Source: Luteococcus sp048595755
GTDB lineage: Bacteria > Actinomycetota > Actinomycetes > Propionibacteriales > Propionibacteriaceae
Direction of reading: 5' to 3'
Length of the DNA: 64,000 bases
Assembly: GCF_048595755.1 (NCBI RefSeq)
Contig: NZ_CP184360.1
Location: 2,418,001-2,482,000, forward strand
Shown: one piece after another, positions 52,618 through 61,864 of the stretch
Position numbering within the stretch: the stretch's first letter is position 1
Layout: each line of letters opens with the position of its first letter
Notes under the pieces: generated by a model
What the model was told of the DNA's origin: nothing
The model's database searches: none
What the model saw: only the letters and a program-made list of their open reading frames with translations
Translations under genes and position numbers: made by a program

Positions 52618-52926
52618 ATGGGACGTCAGCAGGAACGGGTGGCTGCGAGGCGAGCGATTCATGAGGCTCGGGTGGCGCGGTTGCAGCAGCAGCGCGAACG
52701 GGAGTCGGTGCTGACCGAGCTGGCGGTGCGCGTCCAGGTGGAGCTGCGCACCGGAGCCAAGGCGTTGGCCGAGGCGGAGGCGCGCGCCGGCGCGCTGATC
52801 GAGGAGATGGTGACCGTCCACGGGCTGACAGCCACGCAGGTGGCGGAGTGGTGCGCTGGCGGGCTCAGCGTCCGTGAGGTCGGCCGACTTCGACGCCTCA
52901 CCGCTTCCACCGGAGACGACGAGTAG
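52618..52926 (+). CDS. Small helical ICE-associated protein, 102 aa
   Basis: The function is not recognised. The protein is almost wholly helical and likely a coiled coil (ARRAIHEARVARLQQQRERESVLTELAVRVQVELR). A C-terminal helix-turn-helix-like segment reads LTATQVAEWCAGGLSVREVGRLRRL. GAAGG precedes the ATG. High GC, strand and following neighbours fit the ICE backbone. This gene and the next two were probably separated from the relaxase by the insertions between 37046 and 52476. Confidence 0.65.
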   Translation: MGRQQERVAARRAIHEARVARLQQQRERESVLTELAVRVQVELRTGAKALAEAEARAGALIEEMVTVHGLTATQVAEWCAGGLSVREVGRLRRLTASTGDDE

Positions 52927-53019
52927 CGTCTCGGTACCGGGCTTTCGCGAGCACCCGGGTCGCCTGGTGGGTTGTGCCTGTGAACGACGGCCAGGGTGGC
53001 CGGGCGGAAGGCGGGTGTG

Positions 53020-53355
53020 ATGGCAACGGTTGATGGCATGCGGAGCCTGGAGCGCGCGGTCGGGTTGTTGCTGACCGCGGCGGAGCGTTCCCGGTTGGCC
53101 ACGTGGGATCTCGAGGAGCTGGCCGCGTTCCAGCGCGACACGGCGGTGAACGAGGCACTGTGGTCCGCCACCGCACTGTTGGAGCCCGTCGTGGTTCCCG
53201 TCCCGGTGGAGGTCGAGCAGCCCGGCGTCCTGGCGGTGTTGGAGGAGGTTGAGCGGGAGCTGCGTCGGTTGGCGATTGGCGCCTATCCCGTGGGGACGAG
53301 TGCGGTGGTCGCGCTGGTGTGCGATCTGGTCGGGGAGTACCGGTGCCTGCGCTAA
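53020..53355 (+). CDS. Unknown helical protein, 111 aa
   Basis: I do not recognise the family. The protein begins MATVDGMRSLERAVGLLLTAAERSRLATWDLEELAAFQRD and ends with a helical hairpin, LAVLEEVERELRRLAIGAY. The ATG at 53020 is preferred to a GTG at 52996 because of the GGAAGG-like site upstream. It overlaps the next gene by 13 bases, so both are translated together. Confidence 0.6.
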   Translation: MATVDGMRSLERAVGLLLTAAERSRLATWDLEELAAFQRDTAVNEALWSATALLEPVVVPVPVEVEQPGVLAVLEEVERELRRLAIGAYPVGTSAVVALVCDLVGEYRCLR

Positions 53356-54527
53356 GGCCGTCGGAGGCAGACCGGCTGGCCCGTCGCCTCCTCGTCGACG
53401 ATCCCGGTGACGTGGCGGCATCGGTGATGGGCTTGGCCTACGTCGTCGACGCTGCCAGCCAGCGAGCCGGACATGACGCGGATGCTGCGTCGATTCTGGA
53501 GGTGTCGGCGTCGGCCTTGACGCAGGTTCTCCGGTCGCGTTCCTGGACGACAGCGTCACCGGCACCGGCGATGGTGGCAGTGGCGGACGCCGTCGGTCAG
53601 ATCAGGCCCACGCATGGTGTGGAGCGTGAGCTGGTGCACGTCACGTACCTGGCGGCACACGCCACGTCGAAGGTCGCGACCAGGGCGGAGGATGCTGAGC
53701 TGCTGGGCGCGGTGCGCGCGGTCGAGCTGGGCCTAGATGCTGCCCTGCACGGAAACGCGCCGGACACGCATCGTCCCGATGTCGCCAGTGAGTTCAGCAC
53801 GGCAGTGATGGAGTGGGCGCGTGCTGTGGATCGCTGTGCTCGGGGGCCGTCGGTGATGACGCAGTTGGTGACGGCCCGGGCCGCGGGTTCGGTGCTGGTC
53901 GCGGTGGACGCCATCGCCCAAGCCCAGGCGAGGCGGAGCAGCGAAGCTCTCGTGGACTACAGCGCAGCGATCAAGCCGGCGCTGGCCAGGAGTTTGCGGG
54001 CGTGGGGTGAGCATCATCGGCAGTGGGCCAAGCTGATGTCGCCGGGGGAGCGGGTCGACCCCGACCTGATGGCCGCCACCACGAGGCTCATGCGCGCCAG
54101 CCGTGACGTGCCCGTTGGCGGAGGCGAGTCGCGGTCCTGGGATGCTGCGGTCACGGCCCTGAGCCTGACGCGGCATGTCGCCGTCGTCAGCAGCCAGCCT
54201 GTCCATCCCGGTGCGTTGAAGGCCCCAGCGGAGCTCGTTGCCCCGATGCTGGCAGCTGCACTGCCACCCAACGGCTCCGAGCTGCAGGTCGCGTGGCTCA
54301 AGCTCGAGCGCCTCGAGGGCCGCGCGAACGTGACCGTCCCGGAACCAGTGTTGGCGAAGCTGGCCGCGGTGGGTAGCGCGACGGTGCGAGGTGCTGACCG
54401 GGCCCTGCAGTCGAGCTACCTCATGCTGAGCCCTGCTGCGACGCCGACCACCGTGCCGACGGGCAGCTCTCGCGCCGTCCCGGATCTGCCTCACGCAAGA
54501 TCTGCGCCGTCGCCCAGGTGCGTGTGA
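53343..54527 (+). CDS. Unknown large helical protein of the conjugation region, 394 aa
   Basis: The function is not recognised. The protein is soluble, Ala-rich and alpha-helical from end to end, without a P-loop, metal site or signal peptide. Repeated helical pairs (ASVMGLAYVVDAASQRAGHDADAASI; YLAAHATSKVATRAEDAELLGAVRAVELGLDAAL) suggest a repeat-built scaffold. The GTG at 53343 overlaps the preceding gene; GGGGAG lies just upstream. Three successive helical unknowns with overlapping ends look like an accessory operon of the element. Confidence 0.62.
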   Translation: MPALRPSEADRLARRLLVDDPGDVAASVMGLAYVVDAASQRAGHDADAASILEVSASALTQVLRSRSWTTASPAPAMVAVADAVGQIRPTHGVERELVHVTYLAAHATSKVATRAEDAELLGAVRAVELGLDAALHGNAPDTHRPDVASEFSTAVMEWARAVDRCARGPSVMTQLVTARAAGSVLVAVDAIAQAQARRSSEALVDYSAAIKPALARSLRAWGEHHRQWAKLMSPGERVDPDLMAATTRLMRASRDVPVGGGESRSWDAAVTALSLTRHVAVVSSQPVHPGALKAPAELVAPMLAAALPPNGSELQVAWLKLERLEGRANVTVPEPVLAKLAAVGSATVRGADRALQSSYLMLSPAATPTTVPTGSSRAVPDLPHARSAPSPRCV

Positions 54528-54595
54528 CGTCTGCAGTGCCCAGCGTGTGACTTGATCTGCCTCGTGGGACAGGCCTGGGTCGGTATGGTCTGTTC

Positions 54596-55012
54596 ATGGA
54601 CTGTGTGTTCTGCGCCATTGTCGATGGTGACCTGCCAGCGAGCCGCGTCTACGAGGATGATCGAGTCACGGCGTTCATGGACATCGAGCCGATCACCCCG
54701 GGACACCTCCTGGTGATTCCGAAGCAGCACGCACCCCACCTCGTGGACCTGGATCCAGACGACGCTGCGCGGATGATGACCGTCGCTCAGCGGCTGGCCC
54801 AAGCGCTCCGGGACTCGACGATGCCGACAGAGGGCATCAACCTGTTCCTTGCCGACGGCGAGGTTGCCCTCCAGACGGTCTTCCACGCCCACCTGCACGT
54901 CATCCCACGCACTCCCGATGATGGAATTGTCCTCGGCGGTGACTTCCAGAGACCCGATCGTGCTGTCCTCGACGAGCAGGCCGATCTCGTCCGCGCTCAA
55001 CTGCAGTTCTGA
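54596..55012 (+). CDS. HIT-family nucleotide hydrolase
   Basis: The 138-aa histidine-triad protein hydrolyses or transfers nucleotide monophosphates (AMP-lysine or dinucleotide type substrates). The N-terminus CVFCAIVDGDLPASRVYEDD contains the CxxC pair often seen in Hint/Fhit relatives. The triad is HAHLHVIPR (about residues 99-107). The length is normal. It stands alone, and may be a host housekeeping gene marking the edge of the element, or ICE cargo. Confidence 0.92.
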   Translation: MDCVFCAIVDGDLPASRVYEDDRVTAFMDIEPITPGHLLVIPKQHAPHLVDLDPDDAARMMTVAQRLAQALRDSTMPTEGINLFLADGEVALQTVFHAHLHVIPRTPDDGIVLGGDFQRPDRAVLDEQADLVRAQLQF

Positions 55013-55105
55013 CGGGCAGGGCGCACTTTCGGCACCGATCTAGTTGCCCGAGGGCATGAGGAGCGCCTCAACAGCGGACCCAGTCTTCTCAACAGAGTGG
55101 GGGCG

Positions 55106-55648
55106 CTACCCACCCAGAGGGAACTCTTCGACCAGCTTCCATCCCGGACGTTGAGTGGCGAGTGCAGGACCGGACCACAACTGGATGGCCGTCGCATGGT
55201 GAGCGACGGGGAGCCATGGCAAGACCGCACCCTCGATGCGTCGCAAAGTGTCTGCCCCGCAGCCATGACCGATGGTCAGGTGCGGCTGGATGCCCTCGAA
55301 CTGGCCGCCGTAGATGGGGTATTCCGGGAACGCGTCTTCGACCTGCCCAGTGAGTTCGATGATCGGCGTGGAGTCATCCGGCGCGAGGAAGAGCACATCA
55401 TCGCCGAACCAACCTGTCGTGCGGAGCTCGACCCAGAAAGGATTGACTGTCCGAAACAACTCTCGCAGTCGTTCGATGTCCTTGACGGCCATGATGTCGA
55501 CCGGTTTGAAAGGGTAGGCCACCGTGATGTGGGCCGGGACACCAACTCGAGCCGCGAGGTCAAACTCGGCACGGTGCTCTCTGACGGCACGTTCGGCCTC
55601 AGGCACAACCAGCAGCAGGGATGACTCCTGGGGGCTGGCAACGTTCAT
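55106..55648 (-). CDS. 2'-5' RNA ligase-like 2H phosphoesterase
   Basis: The 180-aa protein has the two HxT/S motifs of the 2H superfamily: HITVAYPFKPVDI (about residues 40-52) and HLTIGHGCGADTL (about 121-133), separated by an alpha/beta core. Members cleave 2',3'-cyclic phosphodiesters or ligate RNA in vitro; physiological roles are mostly unknown. The ATG at 55648 (MNVASPQESSLLLVV) begins just before the first strand and is preferred to the start at 55699. It converges with the HIT gene. Confidence 0.87.
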   Translation of the reverse strand: MNVASPQESSLLLVVPEAERAVREHRAEFDLAARVGVPAHITVAYPFKPVDIMAVKDIERLRELFRTVNPFWVELRTTGWFGDDVLFLAPDDSTPIIELTGQVEDAFPEYPIYGGQFEGIQPHLTIGHGCGADTLRRIEGAVLPWLPVAHHATAIQLWSGPALATQRPGWKLVEEFPLGG

Positions 55649-55784
55649 GTGTCGACTACACCTGAGGCCAGCCGCGGCGTCAACCGCGATCCGGGGCATG
55701 AGACGCTCGCCTGTCGCCCGGCGCTACCTCAATCAGCGTTGGATATCAGAGCATGGATGGCTGCAGCGGTCTGCTCAGGGTGGG

Positions 55785-56229
55785 TTAGCGGAACATGTGC
55801 CCTCCAGGGACCTCGAGGTGGACTGCCCCCAAGGCCTGACCGAGTAGGAGCTGCTCGTTGTGGCGCGGGTCGTTGGGTGAAGTCAGCGCCCATGTTCGCG
55901 GTCGCAGCGCCACTGGTGTCCCTGGGTCTCGAAGCCGTGCCGCCGCGTCAGCGAGGGGCAGCGGTGCGCCGATTGGTGTGGCAAGTCCGGTCGCTGCGAA
56001 ACACCGTCGCCTCAGCCAGCGGGCGAGAGGCTGGTTGATGACGGGAACATGGCCAAGAATTGCTAGTGCAGTTGACTGTGCCCGTCTGAGTGGGCGCGGG
56101 CGTCTGGGGTCGCTAGGGGCCATGAGTATCAAGTTCTGGTCAGCGGGTGTCTTGGCCAGAGCCGCCAAGGCCCCATGCGAGTGAGCCAACGCAGAGCTGA
56201 AGTCGGGGCCCAAGGCATCCAGCAGCGGT
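55785..56229 (-). pseudogene. C-terminal stump of an alpha/beta-hydrolase
   Basis: The minus-strand frame contains a nucleophile-elbow-like LAHSHGALAAL, then the acid-bearing loop WALTSPNDPRHNEQLLL and a final PGGHMF with the catalytic His. The upstream third of the protein, before the nucleophile, is missing, and the frame runs straight into the end of the IS3 at 56230. The IS probably cut the gene; the lost 5' part is not found on the other side of the IS. Confidence 0.65.
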
Positions 56230-56270
56230 GGGACTGCCCCCAGTTTGCTTGACAGTTTCTAGGGGGTAGG

Positions 56271-57152
56271 TCAGGCGGCCTGGGTGGTCGTCTGGTGGAC
56301 TGTTTCGAACTCTACTGGGGTGAGCTTGCCGAGGCGCCGTTGACGTCTGCGGCGGTGGTAGGACTTCTCGATCCAGGTGATCATGGCCAGCCGCAACTCG
56401 GCTCGACTGGCCCATGGGTGGCGGTTGAGGACGTTCTTCTGGAGCAGGGCGAAGAAGCTCTCCATGGCTGCATTGTCGGGACTTGAGGCGACCCGACCCA
56501 TGGATCCTGTGAGGTCATGGGTCGTCAACTCGGCCAGAAATGCGTGGGCTCGGAATTGGCTGCCCCGGTCCGAGTGGACGATGCAGCCAGCGACCCGGCC
56601 TCGGCGTTGGAGGGCCATCCGCAGGGCGTTGATCGCGATCCGCTTCTTCATGCGCGTGTCGATCGAATAGCCCACGATGCGGTTGGACCAGACGTCCTTG
56701 ATCGCACACAAGTACAGCTGGCCCTCCCTGGTGCGATGCTCGGTGATGTCGGTCAACCACAACCGGTTGGGGCCCTCGGCGCAGAACCGGCGCTGCACCA
56801 GAACATCGTGGACCGGCGGGCCAGACTTGGTCCACGAACCGTTCTTGACCGAGTGGAACGAGCGGATCCGCTGCAGCTTGCAGAGTCGATGGACTCGGTT
56901 CTCGCCAGCAGTGATGCCCACCTCGGGCAGGTCATCGGCGATGAGGCGGTATCCCAGGCCGGGGTCCTCACGATGCAGGTCGATCGCCGCGTTGATCAGG
57001 TGGGCATCGTCCCAGTCCCGTTGGGAGACGGGGCAGGCGAGCCAGGAGTAGTAGGCCTGGCGGGAGAATCCCAACACCCGGCACGAGACCGCCACCCGCA
57101 CCCGGATCGTCCCCTCGGCACGGGCCATGTCGGTGACCAAGGGGAACATCAT
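56271..57152 (-). CDS. IS3-family transposase OrfB
   Basis: The 293-aa frame is intact with HTH_21-like RVAVSCRVLGFSRQAYYSWL, the first catalytic Asp in NRLWLTDITEHRT, the second in CIVHSDRGSQFRAHAF and the Glu in NAAMESFFALLQKNVL. Its ATG overlaps the OrfA stop (ATGA). In the family OrfAB is normally made by frameshifting. Since OrfA carries a nonsense codon, activity is doubtful. Confidence 0.92.
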   Translation of the reverse strand: MMFPLVTDMARAEGTIRVRVAVSCRVLGFSRQAYYSWLACPVSQRDWDDAHLINAAIDLHREDPGLGYRLIADDLPEVGITAGENRVHRLCKLQRIRSFHSVKNGSWTKSGPPVHDVLVQRRFCAEGPNRLWLTDITEHRTREGQLYLCAIKDVWSNRIVGYSIDTRMKKRIAINALRMALQRRGRVAGCIVHSDRGSQFRAHAFLAELTTHDLTGSMGRVASSPDNAAMESFFALLQKNVLNRHPWASRAELRLAMITWIEKSYHRRRRQRRLGKLTPVEFETVHQTTTQAA

Positions 57153-57433
57153 TGTGGGTTGATGTCACGAGACAAGTAGGCCGCGGCGCGGCGCAGGACC
57201 TCGTTCTCCTGTTCCAGCAGCCGGATGCGTTTCTTCGCCTCCCGCAGCTCGGCCGCTGACTGGCTCGCGACCGAACCGGCTGGGGCATCGACACGGTCGG
57301 CCTAGGCCAGCCAGTTGCGCAGGCAGGACTCACTGATCCCGAAGTCCTTCGCGATCTGGCCGATCGGCGCCTCGCCCTTGCGGGCCACCGCGATCACGTC
57401 GTCACGGAACTCCTGGGGATGGGGCTTGGGCAT
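57149..57433 (-). pseudogene. IS3 OrfA with an in-frame stop
   Basis: Minus-strand translation begins MPKPHPQEFRDDVIAVARKG and has the helix-turn-helix IGQIAKDFGISESCLRNWLA. It then meets TAG at about 57302-57304, where the family has a Lys codon, and continues ADRVDAPAGSVASQSAAEL to the end. A single base change explains the stop. Confidence 0.85.
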
Positions 57434-57502
57434 GACATGCATCCTCTCACCAGGCCCTCACGGACCTGAGATGTCAGTGTCAACCAAACCCGGGGCAGTC
57501 CC

Positions 57503-57700
57503 GACTGGCCAGTAGCAGGGATTATGAGCCCGGCGGAATACGGGTTGATTGCGAGCCTTTGTGAAGTGCTCACGGTGTGGTCGAGTATACCCTTTGGGGG
57601 GTGGTGGGGTGTCTGGGCGGAGCGGACGATGTGGTCAGGCTCGGTTGTTGTTTCGGGGGCTGCGCGGGTTGTCATTTTTGTTCCAGTGAAGGGATTTGTG
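57503..57700. promoter_or_regulatory. Leader region of rhs
   Basis: These are 198 bases between the IS3 end and the Rhs ATG. The ATG at 57701 is preceded by AAGGGA with a suitable gap. An in-frame extension upstream to 57524 has no signal-peptide character and is not considered coding. Confidence 0.4.
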
Positions 57701-60700
57701 ATGTCTGCTGTTCGCCCCCCAAGGTCGCGTAGGGTTGTGGGGTTGATGTTGTCGACCGCGACGGTGTTGTCGTGTGGGTTGACGGGTCAGGGGCGTGTGT
57801 TTGCTGCCCCGAGTGATGGTGATGATTTGTTTTCGGATGTGGGTGCTGGTGTTGCTGCGCCGGCTGCGGTGCCGGTGCCGCGGTCGGTGAAGGATGCGGT
57901 GGCGAAGTCGACGTGGAGGGCCCCTGGCAAGGCGAAGTTGAACAGGGTGCCGAGGGGGAAGGCGCCGGACAAGTCGAAGCGGTGGCGTTACATCGTGGAC
58001 CGGGAGGGGCAGGCGGCTGCTGCGTCGTCGCGGGTGGCGGATGCGGCTGTTTCGTCGGTGGATGCTGGTGTTGCTGCTCCTGGTCTGGGGGTTCAGGGGT
58101 TTTATGGGATGCAGGAGTTCGGGGTGCGGGATGGGTTGAGTGTGGGGGTGAATTTGGGCAACGGTAATTTGGTGGTGCGGGCGCAGGATTTGGCGAACAA
58201 TGCTCCGGGTGCGGTGATCAGCAATGATCGTTTCTACAATTCGTTGTCGTCGCGCACGGGTGGTTTCGGGCAGCGTTGGGGTTTGGCTGGTGGCCATGAT
58301 GTGGGGTTGGAGATTGGGGCCAGCCAGATCGTGTTTCGTGGCCAGTCGGGTTTTCGGGCCGTGTTTACCGGGTCGGGGACGTCGTGGACGGCGCCGGCGG
58401 GGTTGAATGCGAAGCTGACCAAGAATGTGGATGGTTCGTTCACGCTGGTGGCCAATGGGTCGCGGACCACGATGCGGTTTGATGCTGGGGGCAACTTGAC
58501 CAAGGTGACGGACCGCAATGGTGTGGGGGTGAGTTATTTCTACGAGGCGATGGTGTCGAAGGCTGGTCAGCGGGTGGCGAGTGCGGCGGATGCGGCTGGT
58601 CGGGTGACGACCTATGGCTATGATGCGGCGGATCGGATTGTGAGCATCACTGATTCGGCGGGGCGCACGATGGCCTACTCCTATGATGCGTCGGGTCGGT
58701 TGTCGGTGGTGAAGGATCCGTTGGGGCAGCAGACCCACTATGGCTATGACGCCTCGGGGCGTTTGTCTCGTATCCAGACGGCTCGCACTGTGGTGGTCGA
58801 TGTTGCCTATGACACCTCGGGGCGGGTGGCCTCGGTGAGTCGGTACACGCAGTTGGGTGGTGCCGGCACCCAGCAGAGCACTCGTTTCGTGTGGAATGCG
58901 GGGTCGACTGTGGTGAGCAATCCGTTGGGTAATCGGTGGACCCATAGCCTGGACAGTTCTGGTCGGGTGACCACGGTGGTTGATCCGATGGGTGTGACGA
59001 AGAACCGCAGTTGGACGTCGAACTCGATGATCGCCTCGGCCTGGGAAGCCGATGCGACCGCGATCACGAAGTTCAGCTACGACACCAACAACAACCCCAT
59101 CAAGGTGTCGATGCCCACCGGCGCCTCCAGCGGTGCGTCCTACAGTGCCGGAGAGTGTGGGGTGACCACCACCTCCGGGACCGCGACCGATCTGCAGCAA
59201 TGCAGCACCGATGATGCGGGCAACACCACCCGCTACCTGTACGACGCGGCAGGCAACCAACTCTCCGCGCAGGACACGACGGCGGACGGTGGGGCGAAGG
59301 TCCAGAAGACGTATGCCAAGCCCGGCTCCACGGACATTGCCACGAATTGTTCGAAGTTTGCGGGGCAGTTGTGTTCGGTGACCAATGCCAAGGGCAACAC
59401 CACTCGTTACCTGTATGACGATCAGGGCAACCTGGTCAAGGTCACGCCGCCGTCGCCGTTGGGTGTGGTCAGTTACACCTATGACTCGTTGGGGAGAGTG
59501 ACCTCGGTGACCAAGGGCAGCGGCGCCACGAACAGTTATGAGTACGACGCGGCCGACCGGTTCGTCAAGGCGACCTATGGTGCGACGCCAGCGGGGCCAC
59601 AAACCGAGCAGCTGCGGGTGCATGATGCCGATGGCAACCTGCACAACATTGATGCCCAGGTCTTCGACTACGATGCGCAGAACCGGTTGTCGAAGGTCAC
59701 CAATGACAAGGGACAGGCCCGGTGGGTGGGTCGTGATGGTGCCGGCAACATCGACGTGATGAGCGTGGTGGGTGCTCAACCCACGCGTTATACCTACAAC
59801 AAGGCCAACCAGATCACCTCGGCGGCATGGAACCAGACTGCGTGCCCGTTGGAGGGATCGGCGAATGCGAACCTGCCGAGCGGGTGTGTCAAGTTCGGGT
59901 ACAACAGCACCACTGGGCGGTTGTCGACGCAGGTCTTCCCGGGCAATGTGACCACCACCCCCACCTGGGATGCTTCTGGCAGGATGACCAGTGTGACCTC
60001 CGCTCGTGGCGGGGCCAGCCCGCAGACCCTGTTGGCCCAGTCCTATGGGTATTCGGTCGGCGGCGCGGATCGGGTCAATGTGCAGACCATGGTGGATTCC
60101 ACGGGTGACTTCGTGCCGGCCGGGGCTACCACCACCTATGGCTACGACTCGATGAACCGGTTGACCTCGGCGGTGGAGAAGACCACCACCGGGGCGGTGA
60201 ATGCGTCGTTCACCTACGCCTACGACCTCAACGGCAACCGCACCCGTCAGACCATCAGCGGTGCCGGGGCCGGCAACAGGGACAATGCGTTGGCCTCGAC
60301 GCGTACCTTCGACCACAACCGGGCCGACCAGTTGACCGTGGCCGATGGCAGCACTGACGGATTCGGCTGGGACGCCAACGGTGACGAGACCGCCTCGCGT
60401 GGCTGGTTGCCCGGCAGCGTGCGCGGCCGTACCGCGGTCAAGACCAGCAGCATCGGTGACGTGGCGCAGTGGACACTGCCCGACACCAACCAGGTGTTCA
60501 ACTTCACCCACGCCCAGGTGTTGCCCACCGGGACACGAAACCTCACCTGGGCCCATGACCAATCCTTCACCTACAACCCGGTCGGGATGGACTCCTACAC
60601 CAGTCCCAACAACCAAGGACAAGTCTCACTGTTCACTCTGCCCACCGGGCAGACCCTCGGCTACCAGGTGGGTGGGAAGATGATCTACTTCCACAAGGAC

Positions 60701-61219
60701 CGTCAAGGCTCGGTGCTGGCGATGAGCAACGATGCCGGCGACAAGGAAGCCTTCTACCGCTACGACCCCTACGGCCAACCACGCGACTACTTCCGCTGGA
60801 GCGACGAGGCCAAAGCCAACATCCTCATGTATGTCGGACTGCCCCGTGACTTCTCCACCGGCCTGATCCGCATGGGAGCGCGCTGGTACGACCCGTCGAT
60901 CGCACGCTTCACCACCGCCGACCCCAGCGGTCAAGAACAAAACCCCTACCTCTACGCCGCAGCCAACCCCATCAACAACGTCGATCCAGATGGTCTCTAC
61001 AACTTTGAAGATGCCGCAGGAACGATCGCTACATTCTCAGGGGCAGGGGCAGGATTGGGAGCTACAGCTGGTTGCATAGGAGGAGGAATTAGTGGAGGAA
61101 TCGGCGGTTGCCTCGCAGTAGGTGCGGTGGGCACAGCTATGGGGACAACGGCAGGAACTATGATCGGAGTGGGCCATGCATTGGGGCGCGCAGCAACAGA
61201 GAATGGGTGGCTCGATTGA
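57701..61219 (+). CDS. Secreted Rhs/YD-repeat protein with C-terminal tip domain
   Basis: The 1172-aa protein has a basic N-terminus and hydrophobic signal segment (RSRRVVGLMLSTATVLSCGL, cleavage likely after VFAA near residue 35). A linker follows, then a long YD-repeat beta-cage (about residues 280-950; for example YGYDAADRIVSITDSAGRT, YSYDASGRLSVV). The Rhs core lies at about 955-1096, ending YLYAAANPINNVDPDG, the family signature before the variable tip. The tip, about 76 residues from LYNFEDAAGTIATF, is Gly/Ala-rich and hydrophobic, with no recognised nuclease motif. Such proteins deliver C-terminal toxins in contact-dependent competition. The small downstream membrane protein overlaps its stop and may be the immunity partner. 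Confidence 0.88.
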   Translation: MSAVRPPRSRRVVGLMLSTATVLSCGLTGQGRVFAAPSDGDDLFSDVGAGVAAPAAVPVPRSVKDAVAKSTWRAPGKAKLNRVPRGKAPDKSKRWRYIVDREGQAAAASSRVADAAVSSVDAGVAAPGLGVQGFYGMQEFGVRDGLSVGVNLGNGNLVVRAQDLANNAPGAVISNDRFYNSLSSRTGGFGQRWGLAGGHDVGLEIGASQIVFRGQSGFRAVFTGSGTSWTAPAGLNAKLTKNVDGSFTLVANGSRTTMRFDAGGNLTKVTDRNGVGVSYFYEAMVSKAGQRVASAADAAGRVTTYGYDAADRIVSITDSAGRTMAYSYDASGRLSVVKDPLGQQTHYGYDASGRLSRIQTARTVVVDVAYDTSGRVASVSRYTQLGGAGTQQSTRFVWNAGSTVVSNPLGNRWTHSLDSSGRVTTVVDPMGVTKNRSWTSNSMIASAWEADATAITKFSYDTNNNPIKVSMPTGASSGASYSAGECGVTTTSGTATDLQQCSTDDAGNTTRYLYDAAGNQLSAQDTTADGGAKVQKTYAKPGSTDIATNCSKFAGQLCSVTNAKGNTTRYLYDDQGNLVKVTPPSPLGVVSYTYDSLGRVTSVTKGSGATNSYEYDAADRFVKATYGATPAGPQTEQLRVHDADGNLHNIDAQVFDYDAQNRLSKVTNDKGQARWVGRDGAGNIDVMSVVGAQPTRYTYNKANQITSAAWNQTACPLEGSANANLPSGCVKFGYNSTTGRLSTQVFPGNVTTTPTWDASGRMTSVTSARGGASPQTLLAQSYGYSVGGADRVNVQTMVDSTGDFVPAGATTTYGYDSMNRLTSAVEKTTTGAVNASFTYAYDLNGNRTRQTISGAGAGNRDNALASTRTFDHNRADQLTVADGSTDGFGWDANGDETASRGWLPGSVRGRTAVKTSSIGDVAQWTLPDTNQVFNFTHAQVLPTGTRNLTWAHDQSFTYNPVGMDSYTSPNNQGQVSLFTLPTGQTLGYQVGGKMIYFHKDRQGSVLAMSNDAGDKEAFYRYDPYGQPRDYFRWSDEAKANILMYVGLPRDFSTGLIRMGARWYDPSIARFTTADPSGQEQNPYLYAAANPINNVDPDGLYNFEDAAGTIATFSGAGAGLGATAGCIGGGISGGIGGCLAVGAVGTAMGTTAGTMIGVGHALGRAATENGWLD
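60561..60988 (+). repeat. Rhs core direct repeat, copy 1
   Basis: This is a 428-base segment encoding the last part of the Rhs core. It recurs without any difference I can see at 63133-63560. Identity stops abruptly within the DPDG/DPSG codons. Confidence 0.95.
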
Positions 61220-61428
61220 AGCGTTTACAGTGCAATCCAGAGGTAGACCGAAGATTCAAGCATTCCTTGCTGCCGATTGCAATCATCAGCCTCATCGCGG
61301 GATTCATCGCTGGAGCAACCAAGCCATCAACGGAGATCGCGATCCTCTTGCTTGTCCTGATCCTGGTGCCATCAATTGGTTGGGTGTCGGCGCCACTGTG
61401 GAATAATAGTCGATGTGATCATAAGTAG
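61207..61428 (+). CDS. Small two-helix membrane protein, candidate immunity to the first Rhs tip
   Basis: The 73-aa protein starts from a GTG that overlaps the Rhs stop by 13 bases. A basic N-terminus (ARLKRLQCNPEVDRRFKHS) is followed by two membrane helices (about residues 21-37, LLPIAIISLIAGFIAGA, and 44-64, EIAILLLVLILVPSIGWVSA). Position directly after an Rhs tip, overlapping translation and membrane location fit an immunity protein against a membrane-active toxin. No family was recognised. Confidence 0.6.
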   Translation: MARLKRLQCNPEVDRRFKHSLLPIAIISLIAGFIAGATKPSTEIAILLLVLILVPSIGWVSAPLWNNSRCDHK

Positions 61429-61510
61429 AAGAACTACCCCAATCACCCTCGTCTACGTGCAATAGCTAGCGCCCTAAGGAAGTGCACAGTATTTTGTGAT
61501 TCAAATCTTG

Positions 61511-61542
61511 AGCGGGCTGTCATCTGATGATGGCAGCCCGCT
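61511..61542 (+). terminator. Candidate terminator after the first Rhs module
   Basis: A 14-bp stem (AGCGGGCTGTCATC against GATGGCAGCCCGCT, one T-G wobble) closes a TGAT loop, about 80 bases after the small membrane gene. There is no long T-run, but the stem is strong. It would end the rhs transcript. Confidence 0.65.
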
Positions 61543-61693
61543 GCATTCTGCAATCGTGTGTGGCTGGTCACGAAGTGCAAAGGCTGCGCCGCTCAGGTGT
61601 TCGAGGCAATTCCCCATAGTCCTGTTGCTGACTCCATATTGCTAAAGCGGGCGAGGATGGGTTCGCCACGCTTGGCAGAGCCGACATCCAGCC

Positions 61694-61811
61694 CTATGTA
61701 TTGAGTTGTCGGCGGTAGGTGTCGGTGGCCCAGAGGAGGAGGATCTTCTCTTGGGCGTCGAAGCGGAACATGGGCCATGCCACTTGGACTGCGGTGAGTT
61801 GGGGGATGAAC
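61694..61811 (-). pseudogene. 3' stump of an unrecognised gene abutting the IS3
   Basis: The minus-strand frame SKFIPQLTAVQVAWPMFRFD continues to AQEKILLLWATDTYRRQLNT and a stop. It has a convincing protein-like composition, but its 5' side is cut exactly where the IS3 end begins (61812). The remaining 61429-61693 holds only the terminator and no gene I can support. Confidence 0.4.
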
Positions 61812-61864
61812 TTTGAATCGCCCCGGCATGTCTGGAGAGTGAATTCGTTGAAAGGATCACTCTC

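Larger units (their letters stand above)
56230..57502 (-). mobile_element. IS3-family element upstream of rhs (about 1.27 kb)
   Basis: The imperfect inverted ends share GGGACTGCCCC, TTTG and TTGACA (left 56230-56258; right 57478-57502). OrfB is intact but OrfA has a stop codon. It is inserted at the 5' end of the hydrolase stump and about 200 bases before the Rhs start, so it may also have replaced or supplied the rhs promoter region. Confidence 0.85.

Noticed and set aside
57635..60622. Open frame of nearly 1000 codons on the minus strand
   Set aside because: It is the antisense of the Rhs YD-repeat region; the repeat codons in GC-rich DNA leave the opposite strand open.
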